Shown: positions 1-7,724, counted from the stretch's first letter. The stretch is 10,162 nucleotides of DNA from Chlamydomonas sphaeroides (GCA_001662425.1 BDDC01001210.1:1-10162); one strand, 5' to 3'. Translations and numbers: made by a program. Notes: generated from the sequence alone by a model not told the origin.

Positions 1-117
1 CAGTGGAGGGACCGCAAGTTGGCTTGGCCATATGTCGTCCCTCCAATGTGGACGACCGGGCGTGCCTGCCATCGCGCGCTGCCCTACCCAAGCGCCACCG
101 CTGCGTTCTTCACCCAC

Positions 118-291
118 CCACACAGACGCCGCCGACCTCAGTGTAGCCCACGTCGCAGGTGTCGCAGCTGGCCGGGCTGCCAGAGCCAAGCACGTATCCC
201 ATGTTGCAGGTGCACAACGCCTCATAGCTGTCACCGTTGGCAACCGTGGAGCACGTCCCCATGCCGCAGCTGTAACCCTGGCACTTGTCAG
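118..291 (-). CDS. Exon 22: 8-Cys EGF-like module 11, last exon in window
   Basis: A 174-nt symmetrical 1-1 exon encodes residues 657-714. The acceptor is GGCCGCAG and the donor GTGGGT at 117. It starts DKCQGYSCGMGTC, continues LCTCNMGYVLGSGS and ends CDTCDVGYTEVGGVCV. It has eight cysteines. Here the fourth and fifth cysteines are again in the C-x-C arrangement, so it is closer to module 8 than to 9 and 10. The phase 1 donor shows that at least one more exon lies to the left of position 1. Confidence 0.85.
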
Positions 292-3200
292 CTGCGGCCG
301 GGGTAGCGGTCGTGGGGAGGTGTCGTTACGCGGGCATCCCGCATCAGTCCGGACATACATACGCAGCGGCGAGCATAGCATGCCGGCTGAGGCTACGTGC
401 TGCTGAGAGAGGGACGGCCATTTGGTTTGAAAGCATTGGACGGGTTGCTCGCTCTTTGGCTTGCCATGCGCCTCTCGGTGACTCATTTGCGAACAGCGCA
501 TGCCTGGATGTGAGCCCTCGTTCCACGCAGCCGCCAGTTACTTTCGCATACCACAGTCTCCTACGTAAGGCCCGCTGCCTTCTGTCTTACCAACGCAGAT
601 GCCGCCGACCTTGACAAAGCCCGTGTCGCAAGCCGTGCACTTGTTGTCGTTGCTCATGTCACGGGCGTAGCCGGGCTTGCAGGCTGCGAAGCGGGTGCAC
701 GGCAGATACAGGTTTAGCAGGGCGGGACACACACAGTGAGGGCGGTACAGTTGTGAAACGAGTGGGACGCAACGTAGCCAGGCAAGGGCACTTGGCGGAG
801 AGAAGGCAGGGGCAGCTCGCGCGGAAGACAGACTACAATCGGCAGGCTTTCCGACGTGCAGAGCTGGAGTTCCGCAGGATGGTTTTGCGTCAGCGTCGCT
901 CTGCTGGCGGGGTGTTCTGCGCATGTTGATTTGCTAGAGCCGGCGGGGCTGGGCGCGGCCGACGTCCCGCACCGCGCACCCGTGGTCATGCAGTCGATTA
1001 CAGCTGCGGTCTCCGCCTGGTTTAGTCGGGTGGCGCAGAGCGCGTTGGCGTCGTTTGCCTCCGTCGCACACGTGTTGGCGCTGCACAACGTCACTGCAGA
1101 GCGCAGGCAAGGGTTGGAGGCATGCACTTGACACGCCAGGAGCAAACGACGGATGCACTGTGCTTGCGGAGCGCAAGCACGCTGCCGAATCAAAGTGTTG
1201 CCCTCCCAGCAGCGGCCCCGCCCCTGTGCAACTCCCCTGGACACGCGGCAACCCTCCCGAAGCTCACCGCACATGCTGCCGACCTTGACGTAGCCATCGA
1301 CACACGCCGTACACTTGTTGCCGTCGGCCGCATCGCGCTTGTACCCGGTCTTGCAGGCCGTGGTTGCACAGTCGGCAGTGGCCACGCCGCCAGTCGTCTG
1401 AGATACGCACATCGCGTTGGGCTGGCCCGCAGCTGTGCAGACGGCGTCCGGGTCAGCGCAGGGGTCCGGGATCACGCCTGCGGTAGCAGCCAAGGGCGCG
1501 TTCATGCGTGACGAGGACTGTGGAGGGCGCAGGAGGGCCGCCTCCACCGTACCGCCTAGGAGTTACATTCCAGGTGTATCAGCACGTAAGATTGCGCCCA
1601 TGGGGGGCCGCTGAGGGGATCACGACCTGCGGTGCGCGCAGGCAGCCCCCGCACTCACTAACGCACGCGCCGTCCGTCAGCGTGTAGTTCGCGGCGCAGG
1701 TTGTGCAGCCAGCAGCGTCCGTGGCGTTGCCCGCCCAGCCCACGGCGCAGGCGCAGGCTGCCGTGACCCGGCTGGTCAAGGCCGTCCGTTCGCACATGGT
1801 GTTGGGGCGCTCGGCGGTGCCGCAGGTGGCCAGAGTGGGGCCGCGGCACGGGTCGGCTGCGGATCAAACATTCAAAGGGCGGCAGGAAAGTGAGGGGCCC
1901 ACGGCAATGGGCAGTGCTCAGGGGGTAAGCGAGCGAGCGCGGCAGCAATGAGTAATATGGGAAAGGCGTGTGCAGGGCTGTCACGCAAGCAAGCCGCGCC
2001 CAGACGGGCGCAGCCGCTGCAGCCACGCACGAGGCAGGTGATATTCAGCCGCAGAACGCGCCCCTCCTGCGCGTTGTGCAGCGCACTCACCGACGCAGAG
2101 GCCGCTGAGGGACTTGGTGAAGTTGGCGGCACTGCGGAGTGCGTGACGGCACCGGGCAGCAAGTAAGGGCGGGCGCACCCGCACCTGCGACGCACCACCG
2201 TGCGTGGTCCCGTGGTGACCCCCGGAGACGCAGTGACGAGCCGCAGATCTACCACTAGGGCCAGGGCGCAGCAGCTCACCAGTCCAAGCACTTCATCATA
2301 GCGTTGCGCACATGCCCTGCGGCAGGCGGGGTGACGCCGCACGGATGTCAGCAATGAATGCGGGCCGATAGATGAGCCACGGGCGACGTACGGCGCGAGG
2401 ATCCTCCCGTGGCCGCAGCGGCTGCTCCATGCATCTATCACCAGACAGCGCACGACGCGCATGCGGCCGTGCACTCCCGCCCGCCGCGCCACCAGGCCAC
2501 ATGCGCGGGCCTCACCTGTGATGCAGTCGGTCGCGGAGCACACGGCCAGCGGCGAGCCGCCCGCGCCGGTGAGGGTGCTGGTGCACCTGGCGAAGGGCTG
2601 ATCGTCCATGGAGCAGTTCTTGGTAGCGCACGGGTTGACTGTGGTGGGCGGCGGGGGGCGGATGGCAGGGATGGCATCAGCTTATCCAGGTGGCCAAGAA
2701 ACGTCAGCGCGCAACGGACAGCATGTTGCTGCGTGCCTGCCAAGTGTCGAGTGCCGCGGTCTCAGGGCAATGGGCGTGGCCGGCTGCGTAACCTCAAGCA
2801 AAGGAGGTCGGCTGGCCCATGTTGTATGGCACGGGGCGCAGGGGGCCGGTAAGCCGGCGAAGGTGGGGCTAGCACCCCGCCCACGCATGGCAAACAAGCG
2901 AACACTCACAGCATGTTCCGTTGAACTTGACCCAGCCAGGGTCGCAGTTGGTGCAGCCTGAAGCGCCAGGGGCGCGAGCAGGAGGGAAGGCAGGGTGAGG
3001 GGGGTTGCAAGCATGGTGTTGCGTCGCATTGATGAGTGTATTCAAGGCGTGTGGCAGCCGCGCAGGACCACGCACGGGTCGAGCAGCCCCGATGGCGCAC
3101 CTGGGGTCTCCATGTTGGTGTAGTCCCTGAGGAGCGGAGGTTCGACAAACAGGGGACAGCGGATGGGGTTGAGTTTGCTTGGTGAAGATGTAGGTTGTTG

Positions 3201-6200
3201 GCGGCAAGAACACGCTCCGGTTTGCTGGTGGCCAAACAGGCAGGGCTGCATGCGGCAGCCGACGATATCTCTCGAGAGACCGCGTTCAGAGGTGCTGGCA
3301 GCCAGGAGGAAAGAAGTGCCCCGTGCACAGCTCGGATCGCAAGCAGCGCGCGTATAATCCGAGCGTTGCTGCTGCATGTGAGCGCGTCGCGTACGTACTG
3401 GCCACCCGGCCCTGCATGACCCACCATTCGTAGCCCGGCCGACAGACACAGTTAAACCTGCGCACGTCATGGGCGGGTAATGGGCGGGTCGTCGTTAGCA
3501 TACCGTGGCGTGGCGACCGCGCTGCAAGCCGCGTGACGCATGCGGAGCTCATGGATGGCCGGGTTCAGGTTGGCCGTCCGGCCGCCGTCCGGCCGCCGAT
3601 CGACCAAAACATCGCGCAGGCAGCAGGCGCATGAGCCATCATCCCAAGCGTGTGCGCGCGTATCATCACCTTGACGCGGTGGCGTTGGACGAGCACATGG
3701 TGTTGGCGTACTCGGCGCAGGGGTCAGCCAGCTGGATGCACGGGTGGTCTGCGGGGGTTGCGGGATGCAGAACGCCGGGCGTGGTAACGATGATGAACAA
3801 GGGCCAACACGATTGGCGAAGCGTGTCGTCATGGCAAGGATCAGTAGACCGCGTCGCCTCACGCGCGAGCGCCGCCTGTGCGAACAGCGCCACGGATGGC
3901 GGGCATCCATGCCAGCGATCGCCATGCACCCTACCTCCGCATGCGGTTGCATTCACTGGCACCTTGCCGAAGTCGCAGTTGCGTGCGCCCCCGGTGGTGC
4001 ACTTGTTGACGTTGGCCGCGTAATTGTACCTGGTAGGAGGAGGAAGGGGAAAGGCAAGGAGAAGGTCCTGAAAATACAGCCAGGCAGGCCGACGCGTTGC
4101 TAAGAGTGGGCGGGACACGGCAAGCGACTCTCGAGGTCCCGGGCGAGGCGGCGATGTAGCTGCGCGGCTCTGCAAACACACACCACATTGGTCCCAGCCC
4201 GCCCGGCCCAGCACAACACGCGGGCCGCCATCCCTCAGCCTAACCGCCCGCCGCAGGCGAGCGTCCTTACGTGTACGCCACTCCGGTCACCCTGGACGCG
4301 GGGCAGGAGCAGGTGTAGCCCCTCTGCGCGTCAGCCGCAATGGCGCTGCCCACGGCGCTGGTGCAGGTGGCGGGCGCGGTGCAGTTGTTGGGGCTGCACG
4401 TGTCGCGCACTGGCAGGAGGGGCGGGCGGCAGGGGCCAACGAACCACACATGAGCCCGCGATGGGCAGAGGGGAGGACTGGGTCATGGGTGAAGTTGCAC
4501 GCCCCCAACACAACTCGCAGCGCAGGCACCCATACACGCCAGCACGTGGCCCGGTCGGTGGGGCGAGAGGTATCACTCGCCGCGGCGCTCCCGCCGCCAC
4601 GCCGGTAAGGGGGGCTGCGCTCGCACCGCCTTTCTCACCGTCGCACGAGTTCGTGGCCGCATTGTATGTGTAGTGACGGGGGCACATGCAGGTGAACCGG
4701 GCAGGCGACGCCTGTGCGGAAGGGCGGCACGCACAACACGGCCAACGTCAGCCAAGCAATGCAGGCTTGCCACAGAGCGCCGCCCCCTGCAGCGCGCAAT
4801 GTGCGTCAGCTGTCACCCCGCCAGCCGTGGGCCTGGTGGGCCGCGCCTGCGCTTGGGGTGGCGCGGCCGCCGCCCTCACCAGGTTCACGCAGGTGGCGCT
4901 CTCCGGGCACGTGTGCGTGCCCTCGGCGCACTCGTTGATGTCTGTCGCGAGGGGACGAGACAGGGGGAGGGGAAAAGTGGTGTGGTGTGGATATGTATCA
5001 ACACTACTAGAGGCCGTTGCGGTCCCTGGCCAGCCGTTGCGGAGGGGCTGCCCTGCGCCCCGCCAGGGCCTCCCACGCGTCGTTCTACGCAGGGACTAAA
5101 GCGCGCCAACCACGTCGCCGGGCGGCGGGAGTGGGCTGGGCCGCCGTCGAGGGCCATGTGCGCGCTGGGCTGGGCACGGGCCGGCGGCTGCAGACAGCTC
5201 GCGGCGCACAGGACTGCTGCGCGCGCGCTACTCGGGGCCCCGTCGCGCGCTCCCGGAGCCCAGGACCAACGCATACACCGCGCCGCAGCCCGGCGCGCCC
5301 CCCGCCCGACTGGCAGAGCGCGCTGCTGTGTGCGCTCCCCCTCGCGGGGCGCGGAGCATGCTACGATGCCCGCGGGCGATCGCCACACGACCCCACCCCG
5401 GGCCCACAGCCGCAGCGCCTCCCGCACGGCTGCGCGCCGCCAGCTCACTCACCCACGCAAGACGTGCCGTCGGCGGAGGGCCTGGTGCCGTAGACACAGA
5501 AGCGGTTGGTGGTTGCACCGCAGCGATTCAAGGTGTAGTAGTACCTGCGCGCGGCAACCGGTGAGCAGCAGGGGCCGTTGGTGTATCACGCGCTTCCTAG
5601 TAGCGCGACCAGGCTTTTCCTGCGAGGGCCGCTCCGAGGCGCAAGGCCGACCCAGCAGGGCGGTTGGGCGACCCCAACGGAGCGCGCTGCACCCTGTAGC
5701 GAGGAGGCCCATACGGCCATCCCGAGCGCTGAGCGAGCAGCAACCAGCCCCCGCGACTCACGTGTACGTCGCGTTGCCGATGTTAGGGCAGGCACAGGTG
5801 TAGCCCCTCTGCGCGTCGGCCACGACGGCGCTGCCCACGGCGCTGGCGCAGGTTGCGGGAGCTGTGCAGTTGTTGGGGCTGCACGTGTCTTGCACTGCAG
5901 GGGAACAGAAACGCCGGGAGGTGTCGCGCACTCTGGGTCAAGCCTGCCGCAAGATGGCTAGCAGTGCAGGCGGCGGGAGCAGAAGCCCGGCGATGCGGCA
6001 CGGCACGGCGGCCGCCGCGGGCAAGGTCGCCGATTGGGTTGATCTCGGGCAGGGGCAGCAAGCAGCGCATGGCGATGTGAGGTCGTGTATCTATTGCGCC
6101 GCCGGTCCACTTGGCACAACCCCCTCCATTCCCTGGCTCCCCTGCCTCCCATCCCGGCCTCACGCTCGCAGGCGGTGCCCGCCTGGTTGAGGGGGTACCA

Positions 6201-7513
6201 CTTGGGGCAGTTGCAGCGGAAGCCGGGTGACTGCGGTGGACGAGGGCCGGCAGGACAGGGGTACGGCGGTTAGGGGCGGGCGCCGGGCATTGAGCAAGGC
6301 AGGCGGGTGCGCGGGCCTGGATGGCGTGCGACCCATGCGGCTGCGGTCCGCACGGCAGCGCCCCCGCCAGCCCGGGCAGCGCGACGGTGCTCACCATGTT
6401 CGCGCAGGTAGCCCTCGTGGGGCAGTTGGCAGTGTTCTCAACGCACTCGTTGATGTCTGGCGGGACGGGACGTGGCCGGGGGCAGGGGCCACGGCCGGCG
6501 GGGACGGATGCGCGTCAACGACATGTGTGGCGAGGCGGCGGGGCTCAGCGCCAGCGTGCGTCAGCGCAGGCGAGGGCCACTCGCGGCCGGCAATGGCAGC
6601 GCGGTGGTCGCTGCTATGCGGGACCTACCAACACACTTCGGCGCGAAGTTCTGCCTCGTGTCCCAGATGAAGCGCGTGCCGGCAACACTGCGAACGCGCA
6701 AAGGGGCGTGGGTCAGGAGACAGGGAGGGACCGCAGCATGCGGTGCGCCAGCGAGGAGCCATTGGTTGCGGAGGTGGGTGATGTGGGCGACAGGCGGCCC
6801 CGGGTTACGCGGTCGGCACACGCTGCCGCCTTACCAGCTGCAGGTGTAGCCAAGAGAGACCTCAGGCGCCAGCGCCGCACGAGGGGCGCGGCAGGCTCCC
6901 AGGCCGCCGGCGGTACCATTGCAAGCCATCCTAGCAGCGTCATTAGGGCATGTGAATGTCTGGCCTGCGGGCGGAAGGAGAGCCGGAGCAACCAGGGGCA
7001 TCTTGAAGCAGGTGTGCGCGTAGTAGTGATGGATGCCTTCACGACGATGCCTGGCTCGGACGCGCCACACCACATGTAGATGCTCCGGGTGCGACAGCAA
7101 ACCAAATAACATGATGTGGCAAATCCGTTATCAACGCGGGCACCACACACAGGTCAGCACTAGCCTCGTCGGCATGCACGCATCGCGCCGACATGCAAAG
7201 ACCCACACATGTATTATAATGGCTTTGCGACGCTCGATTGATATCGAAGCGCGCCGTACTCTATGTGCCGTGCTGGCCGTCGCTTAGCACCAGAGCGAAC
7301 GCCGCTATCGTAATCAAATAACCAGAACACGCACGAGCCAGCGCAGCGCACAGGCTGCGCTTCAAACTTCTCGGCACGGCTTTGCAGGCGGCGACCAGGG
7401 GGGGAGGTAGGTATGCCTGGTAGGGTAAGACGCGAACGAGGAGCCCGGCCCGACCTACCGACTGCCAGACTCAGGCATGCCGCCAGGACGCACACCAGCG
7501 CGAAAACTCGCAT
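118..7513 (-). CDS. Secreted or type I membrane multi-EGF protein, 22 exons, 3' end outside window
   Basis: Exons (minus strand, 5' to 3'): 7513-7459, 6964-6835, 6687-6629, 6456-6395, 6230-6164, 5894-5762, 5544-5453, 4941-4880, 4711-4639, 4409-4271, 4029-3935, 3748-3670, 3457-3399, 2957-2910, 2638-2516, 2316-2280, 2131-2091, 1856-1659, 1477-1268, 1093-980, 683-591, 291-118. All introns are GT-AG and in phase, and the 714 codons contain no stop. The protein has a signal peptide (residues 1-19) and eleven EGF-like modules with 6,6,8,6,8,8,8,8,8,8,8 cysteines. Eleven N-glycosylation sequons fit an extracellular location. The ATG at 7513 is the first in-frame ATG and has A at -3. The function is unknown; tandem EGF arrays usually serve adhesion, matrix or receptor roles, but I do not recognise a named orthologue. 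The donor at 117 (GTGGGT) shows that the gene continues leftward. Exon edges with weaker donors (exons 12, 13, 20) are the least certain. Confidence 0.87.
591..1093 (-). CDS. Exons 20-21: 8-Cys EGF-like module 10, split by an intron
   Basis: Exon 20 (1093-980) and exon 21 (683-591) encode residues 588-656. The splice reconstructs DCMTT|ACKPGYARD, which lines up residue for residue with DCATTACKTGYKRD of module 9, where there is no intron. The tail is KCTACDTGFVKVGGICV. The exon 20 donor GTGCGC is weak, but it is the only nearby one that restores both the frame and the homology. An acceptor at 1127 would add 11 in-frame codons and a ninth cysteine, so the TGCAG acceptor at 1094 is preferred. 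Confidence 0.8.
1268..1477 (-). CDS. Exon 19: 8-Cys EGF-like module 9, uninterrupted
   Basis: A 210-nt symmetrical 1-1 exon encodes residues 518-587, with acceptor CCGCAG and donor GTGAGC. It starts VIPDPCADPDAVC, has DCATTACKTGYKRD in the middle and ends KCTACVDGYVKVGSMC. The fourth and fifth cysteines are separated by four residues here instead of one as in modules 1-6, 8 and 11, so this is a variant form shared with modules 7 and 10. It is the closest relative of module 10 within the window. Confidence 0.87.
1659..1856 (-). CDS. Exon 18: 8-Cys EGF-like module 8, uninterrupted
   Basis: A single 198-nt exon encodes residues 452-517. It has a phase 1 start after CCGCAG and a phase 1 donor GTGAGT. 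Order of cysteines: DPC, ATC, TMC, AACAC, AGC, TTC, GAC, eight in all, ending CTTCAANYTLTDGACV. It carries two sequons (NAT, NYT). This module contains in one exon what modules 6, 7 and 10 split over two or three, so it serves as the template for aligning the others. A symmetrical 1-1 exon of this kind can be duplicated or lost without frame change. Confidence 0.87.
2091..2638 (-). CDS. Exons 15-17: 8-Cys EGF-like module 7
   Basis: Exons 15 (2638-2516), 16 (2316-2280, only 37 nt) and 17 (2131-2091, 41 nt) encode residues 385-451. Exon 15 gives FNPCATKNCSM and five cysteines. The microexon gives HVRNAMMKCLD plus TG of a split cysteine. Exon 17 completes it and adds AANFTKSLSGLCV. Exon 16 is needed: without it exons 15 (phase 1) and 17 (phase 2) cannot join, and with it the module regains the C-x2-C tail and eight cysteines. 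Sequons are NCS and NFT. Confidence 0.76.
2910..3748 (-). CDS. Exons 12-14: 8-Cys EGF-like module 6
   Basis: Exons 12 (3748-3670), 13 (3457-3399) and 14 (2957-2910) encode residues 323-384. Cysteines lie in HPC, DPC, TMC, then FNCVCRPGYEWW, then CTNC and GTC, eight in all. The closing CTNCDPGWVKFNGTC defines the tail motif (C-x2-C-x2-G-aromatic ... C) shared by the following modules. The phase 1 acceptor at 3749 was chosen because the nearer AG would break the frame. The exon 13 donor is GTACGT at phase 1, which joins to exon 14 as A|GC (Ser). Two sequons are present (NAT, NGT). The exon 12 donor, GTGATG, is weak. Confidence 0.76.
2958..3398 (-). other. Intron 13 (441 nt), inside module 6
   Basis: The donor is GTACGT and the acceptor CTTCAG, phase 1. 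It contains a 26-nt exon-like stretch near 3102-3127 with AG/GT borders, but its length is not a multiple of three and would break the frame. Otherwise I see nothing coding. Confidence 0.7.
3469..3490. repeat. Two tandem copies of an 11-mer in intron 12
   Basis: The sequence atgggcgggta is followed directly by atgggcgggtc (10 of 11 bases identical), just inside the intron next to the exon 13 acceptor. It is probably a small slippage duplication. Confidence 0.8.
3573..3598. repeat. Tandem 11-mer gccgtccggcc, about 2.4 copies, in intron 12
   Basis: Two exact adjacent copies of gccgtccggcc are followed by gccg. This is the second tandem 11-mer within 100 bases in the same intron, noncoding and probably from slippage. 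Confidence 0.85.
3935..4409 (-). CDS. Exons 10-11: 8-Cys EGF-like module 5
   Basis: Exon 10 (4409-4271) and exon 11 (4029-3935) encode residues 245-322. The module starts RDTCSPNNCTAPATC, repeats the RGYTCSCP core of module 3, then continues YNYAANVNKC with two further cysteines (RNC, TAC), giving eight. It has two sequons (NCT, NAT). Exon 10 is three codons longer than exon 6 only near its 3' end. Exon 11 ends GGA G|GTAGGG and joins exon 12 by G|AC, again making Asp at the module border as in the DINEC exons. Confidence 0.83.
4271..4409 (-). repeat. Duplicated exon, copy 1 (exon 10); copy 2 is 5762-5894 (exon 6)
   Basis: Plus-strand bases 4301-4410 align without gaps to 5786-5895 with about 12 mismatches in 110 by eye. 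Similarity stops near the exon edges: the flanking intron sequences do not align. The encoded 14-residue start DTCSPNNCTAPATC is identical in both. Confidence 0.85.
4639..4941 (-). CDS. Exons 8-9: calcium-binding-type EGF module 4
   Basis: Exon 8 (4941-4880) and exon 9 (4711-4639) encode residues 200-244. Like module 2 it begins DINEC and has six cysteines: NEC, HTC, ATC, FTC, MC, SC. Exon 8 has the same length (62 nt), the same phases and the same internal phase 0 junction as exon 4. The loop after the third cysteine is two residues longer than in module 2 (CVNL|ASPARFTCMC), so the strict hydroxylation spacing is lost. Exon 9 starts after a CACAG acceptor. No alternative AG restores the shorter loop. 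Confidence 0.84.
4942..5452 (-). other. Intron 7 (511 nt), between modules 3 and 4
   Basis: The donor is GTGAGT and the acceptor CGACAG, phase 1. The middle (about 5150-5400) is extremely GC-rich with stretches such as gcgcgcgc and ggggcccc that could fold into strong hairpins. No cysteine-patterned exon was found inside, on either strand. Confidence 0.75.
5453..5894 (-). CDS. Exons 6-7: 8-Cys EGF-like module 3
   Basis: Exon 6 (5894-5762) and exon 7 (5544-5453) encode residues 125-199. The module starts QDTCSPNNCTAPATC, continues with RGYTCACP, and after a phase 2 splice with YYYTLNRC and two more cysteines (RFC, TSC). That makes eight cysteines, the count of laminin-type EGF domains, although the spacing is not an exact match to that family. 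It has two sequons (NCT, NAT). Exon 6 is nearly identical to exon 10 of module 5. Exon 7 corresponds to exon 11 but has diverged much more. Confidence 0.84.
6164..6456 (-). CDS. Exons 4-5: calcium-binding-type EGF module 2
   Basis: Exon 4 (6456-6395) and exon 5 (6230-6164) encode residues 82-124. The module begins DINEC, the classic calcium-ligand start of cbEGF domains, and has six cysteines: NEC, ANC, ATC, FRC, NC, TAC. Across the splice the sequence reads CANM|SPGFRCNC. This fits the C-x-N-x4-F-x-C-x-C consensus known in animals as the site of Asp/Asn beta-hydroxylation; whether the modification occurs here is not known. The intron is phase 0 and lies between cysteines 3 and 4, the same place as in module 4. 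Confidence 0.85.
6629..6964 (-). CDS. Exons 2-3: EGF-like module 1 (6 Cys)
   Basis: Exon 2 (6964-6835) and exon 3 (6687-6629) encode residues 19-82. Cysteines fall in FTC, MAC, GAC, then GYTCSC, and finally PKCV. The fifth cysteine is split by the phase 2 intron (TG|T). The spacing between the third and fourth cysteines is long (about 18 residues), so this is a divergent EGF domain. It has one sequon (NGT). Exon 3 ends in phase 1 and joins the following DINEC exon with G|AC. The layout, a phase 1-to-2 exon followed by a phase 2-to-1 exon, is repeated in modules 3 and 5, which marks it as the first member of a duplicated series. Confidence 0.8.
6965..7458 (-). other. Intron 1 (494 nt), between signal peptide and first EGF module
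   Basis: The donor is GTAGGT and the acceptor CCCGCAG, phase 1. I found no reading frame with the cysteine spacing of the neighbouring modules. The intron is one of the two longest and has some AT-richer stretches (for example around 7200-7250) unlike the rest of the gene. A first intron is often a site of transcriptional enhancement in green algae, but nothing here proves that. Confidence 0.75.
7459..7513 (-). CDS. Exon 1: start codon and signal peptide
   Basis: This exon encodes residues 1-18, MRVFALVCVLAACLSLAV, and the first base of Gly19; exon 2 supplies the rest. One basic residue is followed by a hydrophobic core and then small residues (LAVG), a typical secretory signal peptide, with cleavage likely after Gly19 to leave a mature start of QTFTC. 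The donor is GTAGGT at phase 1. The same frame is open upstream to 7561 but only from a TTG codon, so the ATG at 7513 is preferred. Entry into the secretory pathway agrees with the cysteine-rich, sequon-rich remainder. Confidence 0.87.
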
Positions 7514-7643
7514 AATGATGCCTGAAGTGCGCGTTGGAAAGGTTGTTGACGTCTTGTGCAAGTCAGTCTGTGTTGTAAGGTCTGGTGGCTACGAACACGT
7601 CCCGCGTTACGATTGAGTCGCGCGTCGGCCAAAGAAGTAATGC

Positions 7644-7724
7644 CTGCGGTCGCCGCGTGAGCCTCTTTGGATGGGCGTTTCATGCAAAACACGACAAAAG
7701 TAAGCACGACAAATTTCTTCTTAC
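7644..7724 (-). other. Candidate 5'-UTR intron (81 nt)
   Basis: A near-perfect donor (ACAG|GTAAGA) lies at 7725/7724 and a GCAG acceptor at 7645-7644, 130 nt before the start codon. Removing this segment also removes the only upstream ATG (7683) between the donor and the start codon; that ATG would otherwise open a 70-codon frame overlapping the main start. A second donor-like site (GGAG|GTAAGG) lies at 7747/7746. The proposal rests on splice consensus only; the transcription start is not identifiable. Confidence 0.4.

Noticed and set aside
1093..1126. Alternative acceptor at 1128-1127 that extends exon 20 by 11 codons
   Set aside because: It is in frame but uses a poor CAAG acceptor and adds a ninth cysteine to a module that otherwise has the standard eight.
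714..1547. Minus-strand open frame of 277 codons read as one exon
   Set aside because: It fuses exon 19 and exon 20 through their intron. The part between 1267 and 1094 lacks module homology, and clear GTGAGC and TGCAG borders exist.
3102..3127. Exon-like 26-nt segment with AG and GT borders inside intron 13
   Set aside because: Its length is not a multiple of three, so it cannot join exon 13 to exon 14 in phase, and module 6 already has eight cysteines without it.
4673..5803. Plus-strand open frame of 376 codons, the longest in the window
   Set aside because: It lies opposite exons 6-9 and their introns. It is Arg/Ala/Pro-rich with no domain, and is open because stop codons are rare in GC-rich sequence. 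The minus-strand exons explain this region fully.
7514..7561. Longer N-terminus starting at 7561
   Set aside because: The codon at 7561-7559 is TTG, not ATG, and the extension would put about 16 polar residues before the signal peptide.
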